A DNA stretch of 64,000 nt from Flavisphingopyxis soli (lineage in GTDB: Bacteria > Pseudomonadota > Alphaproteobacteria > Sphingomonadales > Sphingomonadaceae): positions 1 to 64,000 of the forward strand of contig NZ_VOPY01000004.1 in NCBI RefSeq assembly GCF_007995095.1. Direction: 5' to 3'. Made by a program: the position numbers and the translations under genes. The stretch's first letter is position 1. Each line of letters begins with the position of its first letter. Of the stretch, positions 15,547 to 24,026 are shown one piece after another. Under the pieces are notes generated by a model, which ran no database searches, was not told where the DNA came from, and saw nothing but the letters and a program-made list of their open reading frames with translations.

Positions 15547-16713
15547 CTACCGTCCTTGGCCAGCCAAGCTCGCTGATATGTGAGATGTAATGTCGTTCGC
15601 AGCCTCGAGAAGGGGATCGGTGGCGAGGTGCGCATAGCGCGCGGTCGTTTGCACCTGCGTATGGCCGAGCAACTTCCCGATCATTGGCAGGCTCTGACCG
15701 TTGCTCACCGCGATCGAGGCAAACGTATGTCGAAGATCGTGGATGCGTGCGTCTTTTAGCCCCGCTCGTCCTCGGACGCGCTGCCAAAAGGGCTGGAGAT
15801 CCGTCAGGTGCTGACCGTAATTGCGGCCGGTGATCACAAACGGGTTGTCGGGCAGTACTTCGACCTGGCCGAGGACTTCAAGCGCGGCACGCCCAATATG
15901 AACCACCTTCGCGCCCGTCTTGGAATCGGGAAGGCGAAGGCATTTGTTCGCGGTGTCGACGTGAGACCACTGTAGGGTCATGATCTCATTGAGACGACAG
16001 CCAGTGAATAGAAGTAGGCGGACCGCATTGATTGCCGATGGCAGCTCGATCGCTTCTTCCTCCATGTCGATCAGGATCCGGCCGAGCGAATGCAGTTCCG
16101 AGGATGAGAAATACCGCTCGCGCTTCTTCTCGGGATATTTCTTGATGTGCCTGCGCGGGTTTGTGCCGTCGGGTCGCAGCCCCCAAAGCTCGGCAAGATT
16201 GAACATCTTGGAGATTATCTCGAGATTACGGTTCGCTTGGTATGGCCGATGTCGCCAATCATGGTGATATTTCGCGACGTCGGCGCGGGTGACATCGATG
16301 ATCCGGAGATGACCAATGGCCGGCAGAATGAACAACTTCAGATTACGGCGATACTCCTTGGCGGTGCTCGCCTTGAGATGGACCGCGACATGCTCCTCAT
16401 CGAAGCGGTCAGCCAAATCGCGAACTAGCAGAGCGGTTCGCCGTTCCCGCTTCTCCAGTTGAGGATCGACGTCCTTTCGCAGCTTAACCAAGGCTTCGAG
16501 CGCAAGGCCGCGGGCTTGGTCCGGAGTGATTGCTCCAAACCGACCCAGGCTCATCCGACGTGAGGTGCGTCCATAGCGATACTGAACTACGAACTGTTTT
16601 CGCCCCGTTGGGAAGATGCGAATGCCGAAGCCAGATAGGTCTCCATCCCAGACAAAATAGTCGCTACTGCGGGGCTCCAGAGCCTCGATTTGACGCTTGG
16701 TTAGCTTGGCCAT
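15547..16713 (-). CDS. Tyrosine-type site-specific integrase
   Basis: A protein of 388 residues. The N-terminal 90 residues (MAKLTKRQIEALEPRSSDYFVWDGDLSGFGIRI...) are the arm-binding DUF4102-like domain of P4/phage-type integrases. A SAM-like core-binding domain follows, then the catalytic domain with LLFTGCRLNEIMTL (first Arg), HDLRHTFASIA (His-x-x-Arg), LLGHTQ and the nucleophile region TTARYAHL. All catalytic residues appear present. The gene starts about 190 bp from a tRNA-fMet 3' fragment, the usual arrangement for an integrase next to its att site. It drives integration and excision of the island. Confidence 0.95.
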   Translation of the reverse strand: MAKLTKRQIEALEPRSSDYFVWDGDLSGFGIRIFPTGRKQFVVQYRYGRTSRRMSLGRFGAITPDQARGLALEALVKLRKDVDPQLEKRERRTALLVRDLADRFDEEHVAVHLKASTAKEYRRNLKLFILPAIGHLRIIDVTRADVAKYHHDWRHRPYQANRNLEIISKMFNLAELWGLRPDGTNPRRHIKKYPEKKRERYFSSSELHSLGRILIDMEEEAIELPSAINAVRLLLFTGCRLNEIMTLQWSHVDTANKCLRLPDSKTGAKVVHIGRAALEVLGQVEVLPDNPFVITGRNYGQHLTDLQPFWQRVRGRAGLKDARIHDLRHTFASIAVSNGQSLPMIGKLLGHTQVQTTARYAHLATDPLLEAANDITSHISASLAGQGR

Positions 16714-16905
16714 TTTACGCCTCCTGTTACCAGCGGCGATTTCGAGGTCCGATCCGGAAGCATATAGGAAGCAGGCGGGAACGAACCGTTGCGAAACCGT
16801 GCGTAGTCACACAGCCGTCAGACCGTTTAACAGTCAAGCTAAGACGCTGAAATAAAGGGTGATTGCGGTTTAAAGCGTAACTATGCGTAGGGTTGTGCTA
16901 GAGCC

Positions 16906-16950
16906 CTCATAACCTGAAGGTCGTTGGTTCAAATCCAACCCCCGCAACCA
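16906..16950 (+). repeat. Attachment-site scar: 3' part of initiator tRNA-Met
   Basis: From the anticodon loop (CTCATAA) through the variable region, T-arm (GGTTCAAATCC) and acceptor end (CCCCCGCAACCA), the sequence is that of an alphaproteobacterial tRNA-fMet. The 5' half is absent: the bases before the anticodon loop do not form the D-arm or acceptor partner. Such anticodon-to-3'-end fragments are left when a tyrosine integrase inserts an element into a tRNA gene. The intact copy should lie at the other end of the element and is not in the window. Confidence 0.85.
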
Positions 16951-16979
16951 CCATAGCATCCTGATCCCGAACCAATTCA

Positions 16980-17004
16980 CCCCACTGTATCCAGTGGGGT
17001 TTTT
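16980..17004 (+). terminator. Rho-independent terminator behind the tRNA fragment
   Basis: Stem CCCCACTG, loop TATC, stem CAGTGGGG, then TTTTT. The perfect 8-bp stem is placed as the native terminator of the tRNA-fMet gene, confirming that DNA from here rightward is the original chromosome. Confidence 0.85.
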
Positions 17005-17252
17005 GTCGTTGGCTCCTGGAGTTTATGAAGCAAGTGGGAGCGTAGGTTCGGGTGCCATGCGCTCTGTTTGCGTTTGGCAGCAGCGACACGAGCTTCGTCA
17101 AAGGGCCTAGTGAAGGACCGTGCGTGCTTAGGGTGCCATTCTGATTGGGCGGTCGGCGATCCGATCGTACTAAGCGGCTCAGTCGACAGGGCGCGGCAGT
17201 CGCTCCGAGCACAATAGCGTGCCGGGGTTGGAACGCTAATCGGCAGCTGCTC

Positions 17253-17414
17253 CTATTCGCCTTCGAATTTCCCTGCATAGGTCACACGGAGTTCCGCCTT
17301 TTGTAACTTGCCCATCGTGTTGCGTGGCAGTTCGTCGACGACGGCCACTGCCTTGGCGCCTGTCAGCGGCGCGGCCTCCAACAATGAGATGGAAAGAGTG
17401 CGAAATGCGGGCAT
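17253..17414 (-). pseudogene. C-terminal stump of an AMP-forming acyl-CoA ligase
   Basis: The minus strand reads about 53 codons ending in TAG at 17253, with AVAVVDELPRNTMGKLQKAELR near the end. VDELPRNTMGKLQK is the conserved C-terminal A10 motif of the acyl-CoA synthetase/AMP-binding superfamily, with the catalytic Lys after TMGKLQ. The other 450 or so residues are missing, and an in-frame stop lies just upstream. The gene was evidently destroyed near the island boundary. Base composition is chromosomal. Confidence 0.72.
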
Positions 17415-17855
17415 CTGACGTTCGCGCTAGCACTTGGCGTTGTTGCCGTAGACCATCCGTGACAGCAGCATTTAGGGACCAGATGTACACATTGTAATAG
17501 TATTTGCTGGAATTGAGCTCGTCCGATGAGCCGGACTTTTTTGCCACTCACTCCGGTTTGGCGCCGCTGTTCCCTCGCACTCCGAACCGTTATTTCCCCC
17601 ATCTCGACGAATGAGCCCTCCGGACAAGGTGACCACAGACTTTTCAGAGTTATGACCGGTCGTCACATTAATTAGTTGGAGAGCGCAAAACCTGGGTGTC
17701 GTAAAAATACAACAGACATGAACTTTTCCGTACCCCCTAACTTTGTGCAGTAACCGCCTTTTTGGCGTGGCCTTAGCCCCAAGGCTGGTCTGGTTTCCGG
17801 CGTCAAAGCGCCGCCTGTAAAGGCGATGGTACGACGCGCTATAGGGGTTTAAATA
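17415..17855. other. Upstream region of the TonB receptor
   Basis: There is no gene in this stretch of 440 bp. It contains a plus-strand terminator-like hairpin (17521-17542) and presumably the receptor promoter in the last 150 bp. A GC-rich hairpin-like segment (GGCGTCAAAGCGCC) lies near 17800. Short open frames on both strands have no motifs. Confidence 0.5.
17521..17542 (+). terminator. Terminator-like hairpin
   Basis: GTCCG (17521-17525), a six-base loop ATGAGC, CGGAC (17532-17536) and then six T. The stem is short but the T tract is clear. It may end stray transcription from the left or act as an attenuator in the receptor leader. Confidence 0.55.
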
Positions 17856-20800
17856 ATGAACAGGTTTGACAAAAAGTTCTTGCTGCGCGGTACGTCCATC
17901 GCCTTGAGCCTGGCCTGGGCCAGCGGCGTAATGGCGCCCCAGCTCATGGCGCAGGACACGTTGGATTGCGCCGACGTCGATGGCAATGGTGTATGCGACG
18001 CCGATCAGGATACCATTGGTCCTGCTACCGCTGATGCGAAAGAAGGTTCAATTGTCGTCACGGGCTCGCGCATCCGGCGACCAAACCTCGCCTCCACCGT
18101 GCCGATCACGTCGATTGGTGGCGAACAGTTCTTCCAGCAGGGTCAGACCAGTATCGGTGACACGCTGAATGATCTTCCCCAACTGCGCAGCACCTTTGCA
18201 CAGCAGAATCCTGGCCTAGGCATCGGTATTGCCGGGCTCAACCTGCTCGACCTTCGCGGCCTCGGCACCCAGCGCACGCTGGTTCTGGTCAACGGACGCC
18301 GTCATGTTCCTGCAGATATTTTGAACAATGCGGTGTCGGTCGACATCAACTCGATCCCGAATGACCTGATCGAGCGCGTCGATATCGTCACGGGTGGCAA
18401 CTCGGCCGTTTACGGTTCGGACGCGATCGCCGGCGTGGTCAACTTCGTCTTGCGCAAGAGTTTCGACGGATTGCAGCTACGCGGTTCGGCCGGCATCACC
18501 GAAGCCGGCTTCGGCGGTAACCAGTATCTTTCGGCGATGTTCGGCAAGAATTTCGCGGATGGTCGCGGCAATGTGACCTTGCATGGCGAGTACTCGCGCA
18601 CCGATCGCGTGTTCGCATCCGACGTTCCGGCTTTCCGTCGCAACGACAACTACCTGGTCGTCGATGCTGACGGCGGCACGGGTATCGTCAATGGCGGTGA
18701 CGGTTATCCCGATCGCAACTTTTTCGAGGATATCAGAAGCTCGACGATCCATTTCACCGGCCTGGTCCCGATCAACCAGCGCAACGTCGCGAATGCGGGC
18801 CTGTGCGGCAATGCAACGACGGCCAACAATGGCCCGCCGAACACCGCCGGAACGGCGTTCAACTGCACCTATATCTTCACGCCTGAGGGCCGCCTGGTCC
18901 AGCAGACCGGTACGCGTTTCGGTACCGGTCTCAACAGTGCGATCATCGGCGGAAACGGACAGACTGGCCGCGAAGGCAACACCGTCTCGGTCCTGCCGTT
19001 CAATGAACGCTACAACTTCAACCTCCTGTCGCATTTCGAGTTTTCACCGGCTGCCGAACTTTTCGTCGAGGCAAAGTGGAACCGCGTGAATGCCGTGGGC
19101 AACAATGCCGGCCCTTCGTTCAACCAGGGTACCGGCGGAACGACCGATTTCCGCGAACGGCAGCGTCTCGACAACCCGTTCCTGAACCCGGCCGACCGGA
19201 CGACCCTGGCCAATCTCATCCTGGCCTCCGGCTGTCGCCCGAGCTTGACGGTGACCTGTCCGGCCGCTGGCAACCTTACCGCTGCTGACATAATCGCAGT
19301 CAATAATGGCAGCTTCCGCTTCGTCAATTCGCGCAACCTGCTCGATGTCGGGTTGCGCGACGCGATCTATCAGCGTGACACCTATCGTATCGTCGGCGGT
19401 CTGCGAGGATCGTTCAACACCGACTGGAACTACGAGATTTCCGCGAACTACGGCAAGTTCAAGGAAGACACGCTCAACCAAGGCTTTATCGATCGGCAGC
19501 GTTTTGCGCTGGCACTCGATGCCGGACGCAACCCCATCACCGGTCAAATCCAGTGCCGTTCGCAGTATGATCCCGCCTCGGCGGTGCCGCTGGTCGGTTT
19601 TGCTGCACCGGCTGCCGCCAATGCGGCGCGACTGGCCGCCGATATTGCCGCGTGCGTACCGTACAATCCGTTCGGCACCCCCGACAACGCAGCATCGATC
19701 GCGTATTTCTCTCGTGATTACAAGAACACGGCCTCGATCGACCAACTCGTGTTCTCTGGTTTCGTGTCGGGCGATCTCAGCCAGGTCTTCGAACTGCCCG
19801 CCGGTCCGATCAGCTTTGCAATCGGCGGCGAATATCGAAGGGAAAACGCATATTTCAATCAGGACCCGTTCGTTACCGACGGCTTCACCAATGCGGTCTC
19901 GATTCCCACATTCGCTCCCGATGCTTTCGAGGTAAAGGAAGCATTCGGAGAAGTCCGCATACCGATCCTGAGCGACATGCCGTTCTTTGAAGAACTGACG
20001 CTGAGCGGTGCGGGCCGCGTGTCAAAATATCAGGGCAATGTCGGCACGGTCTATGCCTATAATGCGGGTGTCGATTACGCGCCGTTCGAGGACATTCGGT
20101 TCCGCGCCAATTACAGCCGGGCGGTGCGCGCTCCGAACGTTTCGGAAACCGGCTTCCCGCTGGTGCCGAACTTCTCCAACGGCTTCGTCGATCCGTGCAA
20201 CCCGTCGGTCATCGGTACCGGGGTGCGCGCGGCAAACTGCCTCGCCGACGTTGGTCCCGCACTTCTTGCTACGTTCAACAACGTCGCGCAGTCGTTGCCG
20301 ATCGTCAGCGGATCGAACCCCAACCTCACGGTCGAGAAATCGGACTCCTATACTTATGGCGTCGTCATCCAGCCGCGCTGGATACCGAACCTGAGCCTGT
20401 CGGTCGATTACTACAATATCAACGTGAAGGGCGTCATTTCGAGCGTCGGCGCGCAAGGTATCGTAAACTCGTGCTACGACTCGGCCTCGCTCGACAACAT
20501 CTTCTGCAAGCAGTTCACGCGTTATCGTGGAACCGGGCCTGGCCCGCTTGGCGAAGATCCCGGCCGTATCCTGGGCAACTCGCTGATCAACGCACCGCTC
20601 AACTTCGCAAATCGCAAGCGCCGCGGTGTCGATACCAACCTGAACTACAAGACGAATATCGGTCCGGTATCGTTCAGCACCGACCTGATCTACACGCACG
20701 TATTCCAGAGCAGCAATTACCAGGATCCAACCAATCCGACCTTCGAAACACGGGTGTTGGGTCAGTTGGGCGATCCGAAGGACGAATTCCGCTGGGACTT

Positions 20801-21143
20801 CGACTTCGGTTCGGGGCCGGTCACGTTCGGATATCGCCTCCGTTATATCGGGCCGCAATATTTCAACACTTACGCCAGCCTGTTCACGATCAACGGGATC
20901 GCTCCGAGCGATATCGATGCGTTCCCGAGCACGCAGTTCCCCGCGATAACCTATCATGACATCCGGTTCGACTTCGATGTCGCGAAGGATGCCAGAGGTA
21001 ACGCGATCAAGTTCTACGTCGGGGTTGATAACGTCCTGGATCAAGGCGTACCGCGCGGTGCGGCGACCGCAACAGGCGCGGGAAGCGCGATCTATTCGTT
21101 CCGCGGACGTAATTACTACGCCGGGTTCCGCGCCAGGTTCTAA
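17856..21143 (+). CDS. TonB-dependent outer-membrane receptor
   Basis: A protein of 1095 residues. The signal peptide is about residues 1-32 (ending APQLMAQ). An acidic segment at about residues 33-55 (DCADVDGNGVCDADQDT) looks like a calcium-binding loop. A TonB-box/plug start follows (EGSIVVTGSRIRRPN), and the plug domain runs to about residue 210 (NGRRHVPADILN, DIVTGGNSAVYGSDAIAGVVNFVL). The rest is the beta-barrel, ending YYAGFRARF with a terminal Phe for BamA recognition. The large plug-barrel type is typical of sphingomonads, where such receptors import glycans, peptides or metals. Substrate not identifiable. A strong terminator follows. Confidence 0.95.
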   Translation: MNRFDKKFLLRGTSIALSLAWASGVMAPQLMAQDTLDCADVDGNGVCDADQDTIGPATADAKEGSIVVTGSRIRRPNLASTVPITSIGGEQFFQQGQTSIGDTLNDLPQLRSTFAQQNPGLGIGIAGLNLLDLRGLGTQRTLVLVNGRRHVPADILNNAVSVDINSIPNDLIERVDIVTGGNSAVYGSDAIAGVVNFVLRKSFDGLQLRGSAGITEAGFGGNQYLSAMFGKNFADGRGNVTLHGEYSRTDRVFASDVPAFRRNDNYLVVDADGGTGIVNGGDGYPDRNFFEDIRSSTIHFTGLVPINQRNVANAGLCGNATTANNGPPNTAGTAFNCTYIFTPEGRLVQQTGTRFGTGLNSAIIGGNGQTGREGNTVSVLPFNERYNFNLLSHFEFSPAAELFVEAKWNRVNAVGNNAGPSFNQGTGGTTDFRERQRLDNPFLNPADRTTLANLILASGCRPSLTVTCPAAGNLTAADIIAVNNGSFRFVNSRNLLDVGLRDAIYQRDTYRIVGGLRGSFNTDWNYEISANYGKFKEDTLNQGFIDRQRFALALDAGRNPITGQIQCRSQYDPASAVPLVGFAAPAAANAARLAADIAACVPYNPFGTPDNAASIAYFSRDYKNTASIDQLVFSGFVSGDLSQVFELPAGPISFAIGGEYRRENAYFNQDPFVTDGFTNAVSIPTFAPDAFEVKEAFGEVRIPILSDMPFFEELTLSGAGRVSKYQGNVGTVYAYNAGVDYAPFEDIRFRANYSRAVRAPNVSETGFPLVPNFSNGFVDPCNPSVIGTGVRAANCLADVGPALLATFNNVAQSLPIVSGSNPNLTVEKSDSYTYGVVIQPRWIPNLSLSVDYYNINVKGVISSVGAQGIVNSCYDSASLDNIFCKQFTRYRGTGPGPLGEDPGRILGNSLINAPLNFANRKRRGVDTNLNYKTNIGPVSFSTDLIYTHVFQSSNYQDPTNPTFETRVLGQLGDPKDEFRWDFDFGSGPVTFGYRLRYIGPQYFNTYASLFTINGIAPSDIDAFPSTQFPAITYHDIRFDFDVAKDARGNAIKFYVGVDNVLDQGVPRGAATATGAGSAIYSFRGRNYYAGFRARF

Positions 21144-21163
21144 GCGTCAATCCAACCATACTG

Positions 21164-21199
21164 CCCGGCAGGCCCCTCCTCCAGGGGCCTGCCGGGTTT
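21164..21199 (+). terminator. Strong terminator after the TonB receptor
   Basis: A perfect 13-bp GC-rich stem: CCCGGCAGGCCCC (21164-21176) and GGGGCCTGCCGGG (21184-21196), with a short TTT after it. It separates the receptor from the two-component genes. Confidence 0.85.
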
Positions 21200-21337
21200 A
21201 CTACAAGCCATTGATCCCGCTGGCACCCTCGGCCGGATCGCACCTCTGAAGCGGGTGACCCGCCGAGCCAAAACCTCGGCCCAGCGCTCGCTCATCCCGA
21301 CTTGCGCCCACATGCGCCGGCGAACGAAGAGGATTGC

Positions 21338-23002
21338 TTGACCGAAATCTTCCTGCAATGGCTGGACCCGGGGGATAGAACCACGGTGCTAGCAAGGATA
21401 TTCCAAAACCGTTCGGGGCGCGTCATCGCTTTCCTCAGACTGGTTCTGGCGACAATCTTCCTGCTTGCAGTCTATTTCGAACCCACCCAGCCGGTCCGGT
21501 TTGCACCGTACGCCATTTTTCTTCTCGTCGGCTATCTGATCTTTTCGATCGCGGCCTTCGTCATCGCTTGGCGCAGTTGGTGGTATGATTTCCGTCTCGC
21601 CTGGCCCGCCTGGCTGGTCGACGTGAGCGTGTTTGCTGCCTCGATTGTCGCGACCGAAGGTGGCGCCGCCGACTTCAACAGCCCCTTTCTCGCCTTTTTC
21701 GTATTCCTGATGGTCTCGGCGACATTGCGCTGGCACTGGCGTGCGACCGCGCTCGCCGCGAGCGCGGTGCTGCTCGCCTATATCGGCGTAGGGATAGCGC
21801 TGAATATCTTCGGCCTCGAATTCAATGGTCCCAAATTCGCGCGGCGAACCTCGTACATGCTCGTTATCGGGATGGTGTTCGTCACATTCGCGATGCAGCG
21901 AGGCGCTGCCCGCGTCGACTCTCCCGGCGAAGCGCCTGGGCGCGACGCGCTCAAGGCGGCTTTGCGTTACGCGCTGCAGCAGTCGGGCGGTGGTCGGGGC
22001 ATAATCCTGTGGGAAGATCGTGACGAGCCTGCGGTGGTGGCCGTCCTGCGCGGCGAAGACTTCTCGGTCCTGCCAGCCTTGCCCGACGAGGCAGCGAAGG
22101 ACCCAGCCACGCGCCTGTTCGACCGATTGCGGAATCGCGAGCTGATCCTGCTACCTGGCCGCTGGATGCCGATCGCGCGAAAGGGCTCGGGCAACGGCGC
22201 GCTCGCTGCAGCTGCGGGTATCGACGAAGGCCTGTCCAGCGCGCTCATGTCGTCGGGCGAGGTGGTCGGCACGCTCGTACTGGCCGACCTGCCGTCGTTC
22301 GGGATCGACGATCTCGATCGGACCAAGGCAATCGCGCATGAGGTGGTCGGGATCATTCAAGGCCGCCGCCTCGCCGAACTGGCGCGCGACCGCGCCGTGA
22401 CCCAGACGCGCGAAGCACTGGCGCGCGACCTGCACGATAGCGTCGCGCAGTCGCTTGCCGGCGCTTCGTTCGGCCTTGAGGCCTTGCGTCGCAGCCTCTC
22501 ACCCGGCGAAACGCGTGCCCTTAAAATCATGACCGACCTCAAACAGTCGCTGCGCGAGGAACAGGCCAATATCCGCGAGATGATCGATCGCCTGCGCCGG
22601 GCATCCGATGATCGGCGATCGGTCAGCCTGTCGGCCGAGCTCGGCCGCGTCGTCGTCGAAAGCCGTGGCCGCTGGGACATCGGCATTGACCTGGCGGTGA
22701 GCGACGAGATCGAAGTGCCCGCGCCGCTGGTTTACGAATGCAAGCAGATCATCCGTGAGGCGATCGCCAACGGCGTCCGGCATGGCCAGTGCAGCCTGGT
22801 CGAGATCGATGCCTTTGCGAGCGACGATATACTGACCCTGCGGATTCGGAACAACGGCCGACGCGTTTCGATCGAAAACAGGGTGACGATACCCTGGACA
22901 ATCGACCAGCGCGTGACCAGCCTGGGCGGCACCATGGCGTTGTCGTCCGACGACGACTATACGTCGCTATGTATCGACCTACCCAAGGGACGCCTGACAT
23001 GA
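21338..23002 (+). CDS. NarL-type sensor histidine kinase
   Basis: About 554 residues from a TTG at 21338, preferred because AGAGGA lies 4 bp upstream; a TTG at 21302 is also in frame. The N-terminal 200 residues hold roughly five or six hydrophobic helices (for example LVLATIFLLAVYF and YAIFLLVGYLIFSIAAFVIAW). A GAF-like region follows. Then comes a HisKA_3 dimerisation helix with ARDLHDSVAQSLAGASFGLEAL (phospho-accepting His) and a HATPase domain (IIREAIANGVRHG). The ATGA overlap with the response regulator gene shows that they are a pair. The signal is unknown; membrane-embedded sensing is inferred. Confidence 0.92.
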   Translation: MTEIFLQWLDPGDRTTVLARIFQNRSGRVIAFLRLVLATIFLLAVYFEPTQPVRFAPYAIFLLVGYLIFSIAAFVIAWRSWWYDFRLAWPAWLVDVSVFAASIVATEGGAADFNSPFLAFFVFLMVSATLRWHWRATALAASAVLLAYIGVGIALNIFGLEFNGPKFARRTSYMLVIGMVFVTFAMQRGAARVDSPGEAPGRDALKAALRYALQQSGGGRGIILWEDRDEPAVVAVLRGEDFSVLPALPDEAAKDPATRLFDRLRNRELILLPGRWMPIARKGSGNGALAAAAGIDEGLSSALMSSGEVVGTLVLADLPSFGIDDLDRTKAIAHEVVGIIQGRRLAELARDRAVTQTREALARDLHDSVAQSLAGASFGLEALRRSLSPGETRALKIMTDLKQSLREEQANIREMIDRLRRASDDRRSVSLSAELGRVVVESRGRWDIGIDLAVSDEIEVPAPLVYECKQIIREAIANGVRHGQCSLVEIDAFASDDILTLRIRNNGRRVSIENRVTIPWTIDQRVTSLGGTMALSSDDDYTSLCIDLPKGRLT

Positions 23003-23616
23003 GCAGCATCGTTCTGGCCGACGACCACCCGTTCATCCGCTCGGCGGTCAGCCAGGTGCTCGAGCTGGCGGGACATTCGATTGCCGCCTGCGTCGCCAAT
23101 GGCGACGAAGCGCTTGCAGCAGTTGCCGAACATCGCCCCGATATCGTCATTCTCGACGTCAAGATGCCCGGTCGCGACGGCATAGAAGTGCTGTCGGCGA
23201 TGCATGCGGATGGCGACACCACGCCGGTCGTCCTCCTGACCGCGGGCCTGACCGACGAGCAGCTCATAGAGGCCTTGCGTTGCAACGTGCGTGGCATCGT
23301 CTTCAAGGACGGCGCCGAAGACCGGTTGGTCGAATGTCTCGAGGCGGTGGCGGCAGGACGGCGTTTCGTCGATCAGGAACTGCTCAACCAGGCCCTCGCC
23401 GAGTCGCTCAAGCCGCCCCCGGCCGATCCGCTGTCATGCCTGGCGCCACGCGAGCGCGAAATTGCCGGCTATGTCGGCAAGGGTCTTCGAAATCGAGAGA
23501 TCGGCGATGCGATGGGTATTACCGAGGGAACGGTAAAGGTCTATCTCAACTCGATCTACAACAAGCTGTACCTGCGCAATCGCACCGCTTTGGCCTTGAT
23601 CGTGATGGCGCCGTGA
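22999..23616 (+). CDS. NarL/FixJ-family response regulator
   Basis: A protein of 205 residues starting MSSIVLADDHPFIRS at the ATG that overlaps the kinase stop. The receiver domain has the acidic pair (ADDH), the phospho-accepting Asp in IVILDVKMPGRDG, the Thr in VVLLTAG and the Lys in VFKDGAED. The C-terminal LuxR-type HTH reads LAPREREIAGYVGKGLRNREIGDAM...GTVKVYLNSIYNKL. It is the transcriptional output of the adjacent kinase. Target genes are unknown; the TonB receptor upstream is a reasonable guess. Confidence 0.95.
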   Translation: MSSIVLADDHPFIRSAVSQVLELAGHSIAACVANGDEALAAVAEHRPDIVILDVKMPGRDGIEVLSAMHADGDTTPVVLLTAGLTDEQLIEALRCNVRGIVFKDGAEDRLVECLEAVAAGRRFVDQELLNQALAESLKPPPADPLSCLAPREREIAGYVGKGLRNREIGDAMGITEGTVKVYLNSIYNKLYLRNRTALALIVMAP

Positions 23617-23939
23617 TGGCCATTCACCAATTACCTATGGTCTAGTTTCTTTGGTCGGAGTTTCTTGAATCCGATCACAGGTTGCAGCTCACCGATTTCA
23701 TAATTCCGGTCTACTTTTTTGCCGGGACGCATGGCCTGACCGCGAATAGCGACCTTGCATTGCCGAAAATTGTGGGATTGCTTTCGCGAGCTGTGCTCGA
23801 GATTGGCAACCGGGCAACGTTCGCAAATGGTTAATTGGCGGTGTCCCATGGCAGGATACACCTGTCCAGAAGCGCTCAGGGAAATGTCCGCTACCGGCCC
23901 AAAACGAGCCGTGAAAGCGCCGAGGTAAAAGGCGTTTGA
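23617..23939. other. Intergenic region with decayed sequence
   Basis: This stretch of about 320 bp has no intact gene. A minus-strand open frame (23631-23861) encodes a basic peptide without recognised motifs. The region borders a 3' remnant of a flavin-reductase-like gene and looks like residue of earlier deletion events. Confidence 0.45.
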
Positions 23940-23978
23940 TCAGTCGGGCCGCTTCATCTCGAACAGTCGATCCGGAGA
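23940..23978 (-). pseudogene. 3' remnant similar to the flavin reductase gene
   Basis: The minus strand reads SPDRLFEMKRPD and then TGA, matching the C-terminus EDQLFRMRRPD-stop of the intact flavin reductase at 6762. DNA similarity spans about 40 bp and includes the bases on either side of the stop. The rest of the gene is absent. It is short, so chance cannot be fully excluded. Confidence 0.4.
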
Positions 23979-24026
23979 GCCACTTCAAGGGCTTGGCAAT
24001 GCTTCGATCCAAACGTGCAGCGCAGG

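Noticed and set aside
16907-17278. Minus-strand frame ending in GVGFEPTTFRL
   Set aside because: That ending is the usual spurious translation of a tRNA 3' end; the DNA is the tRNA-fMet fragment.
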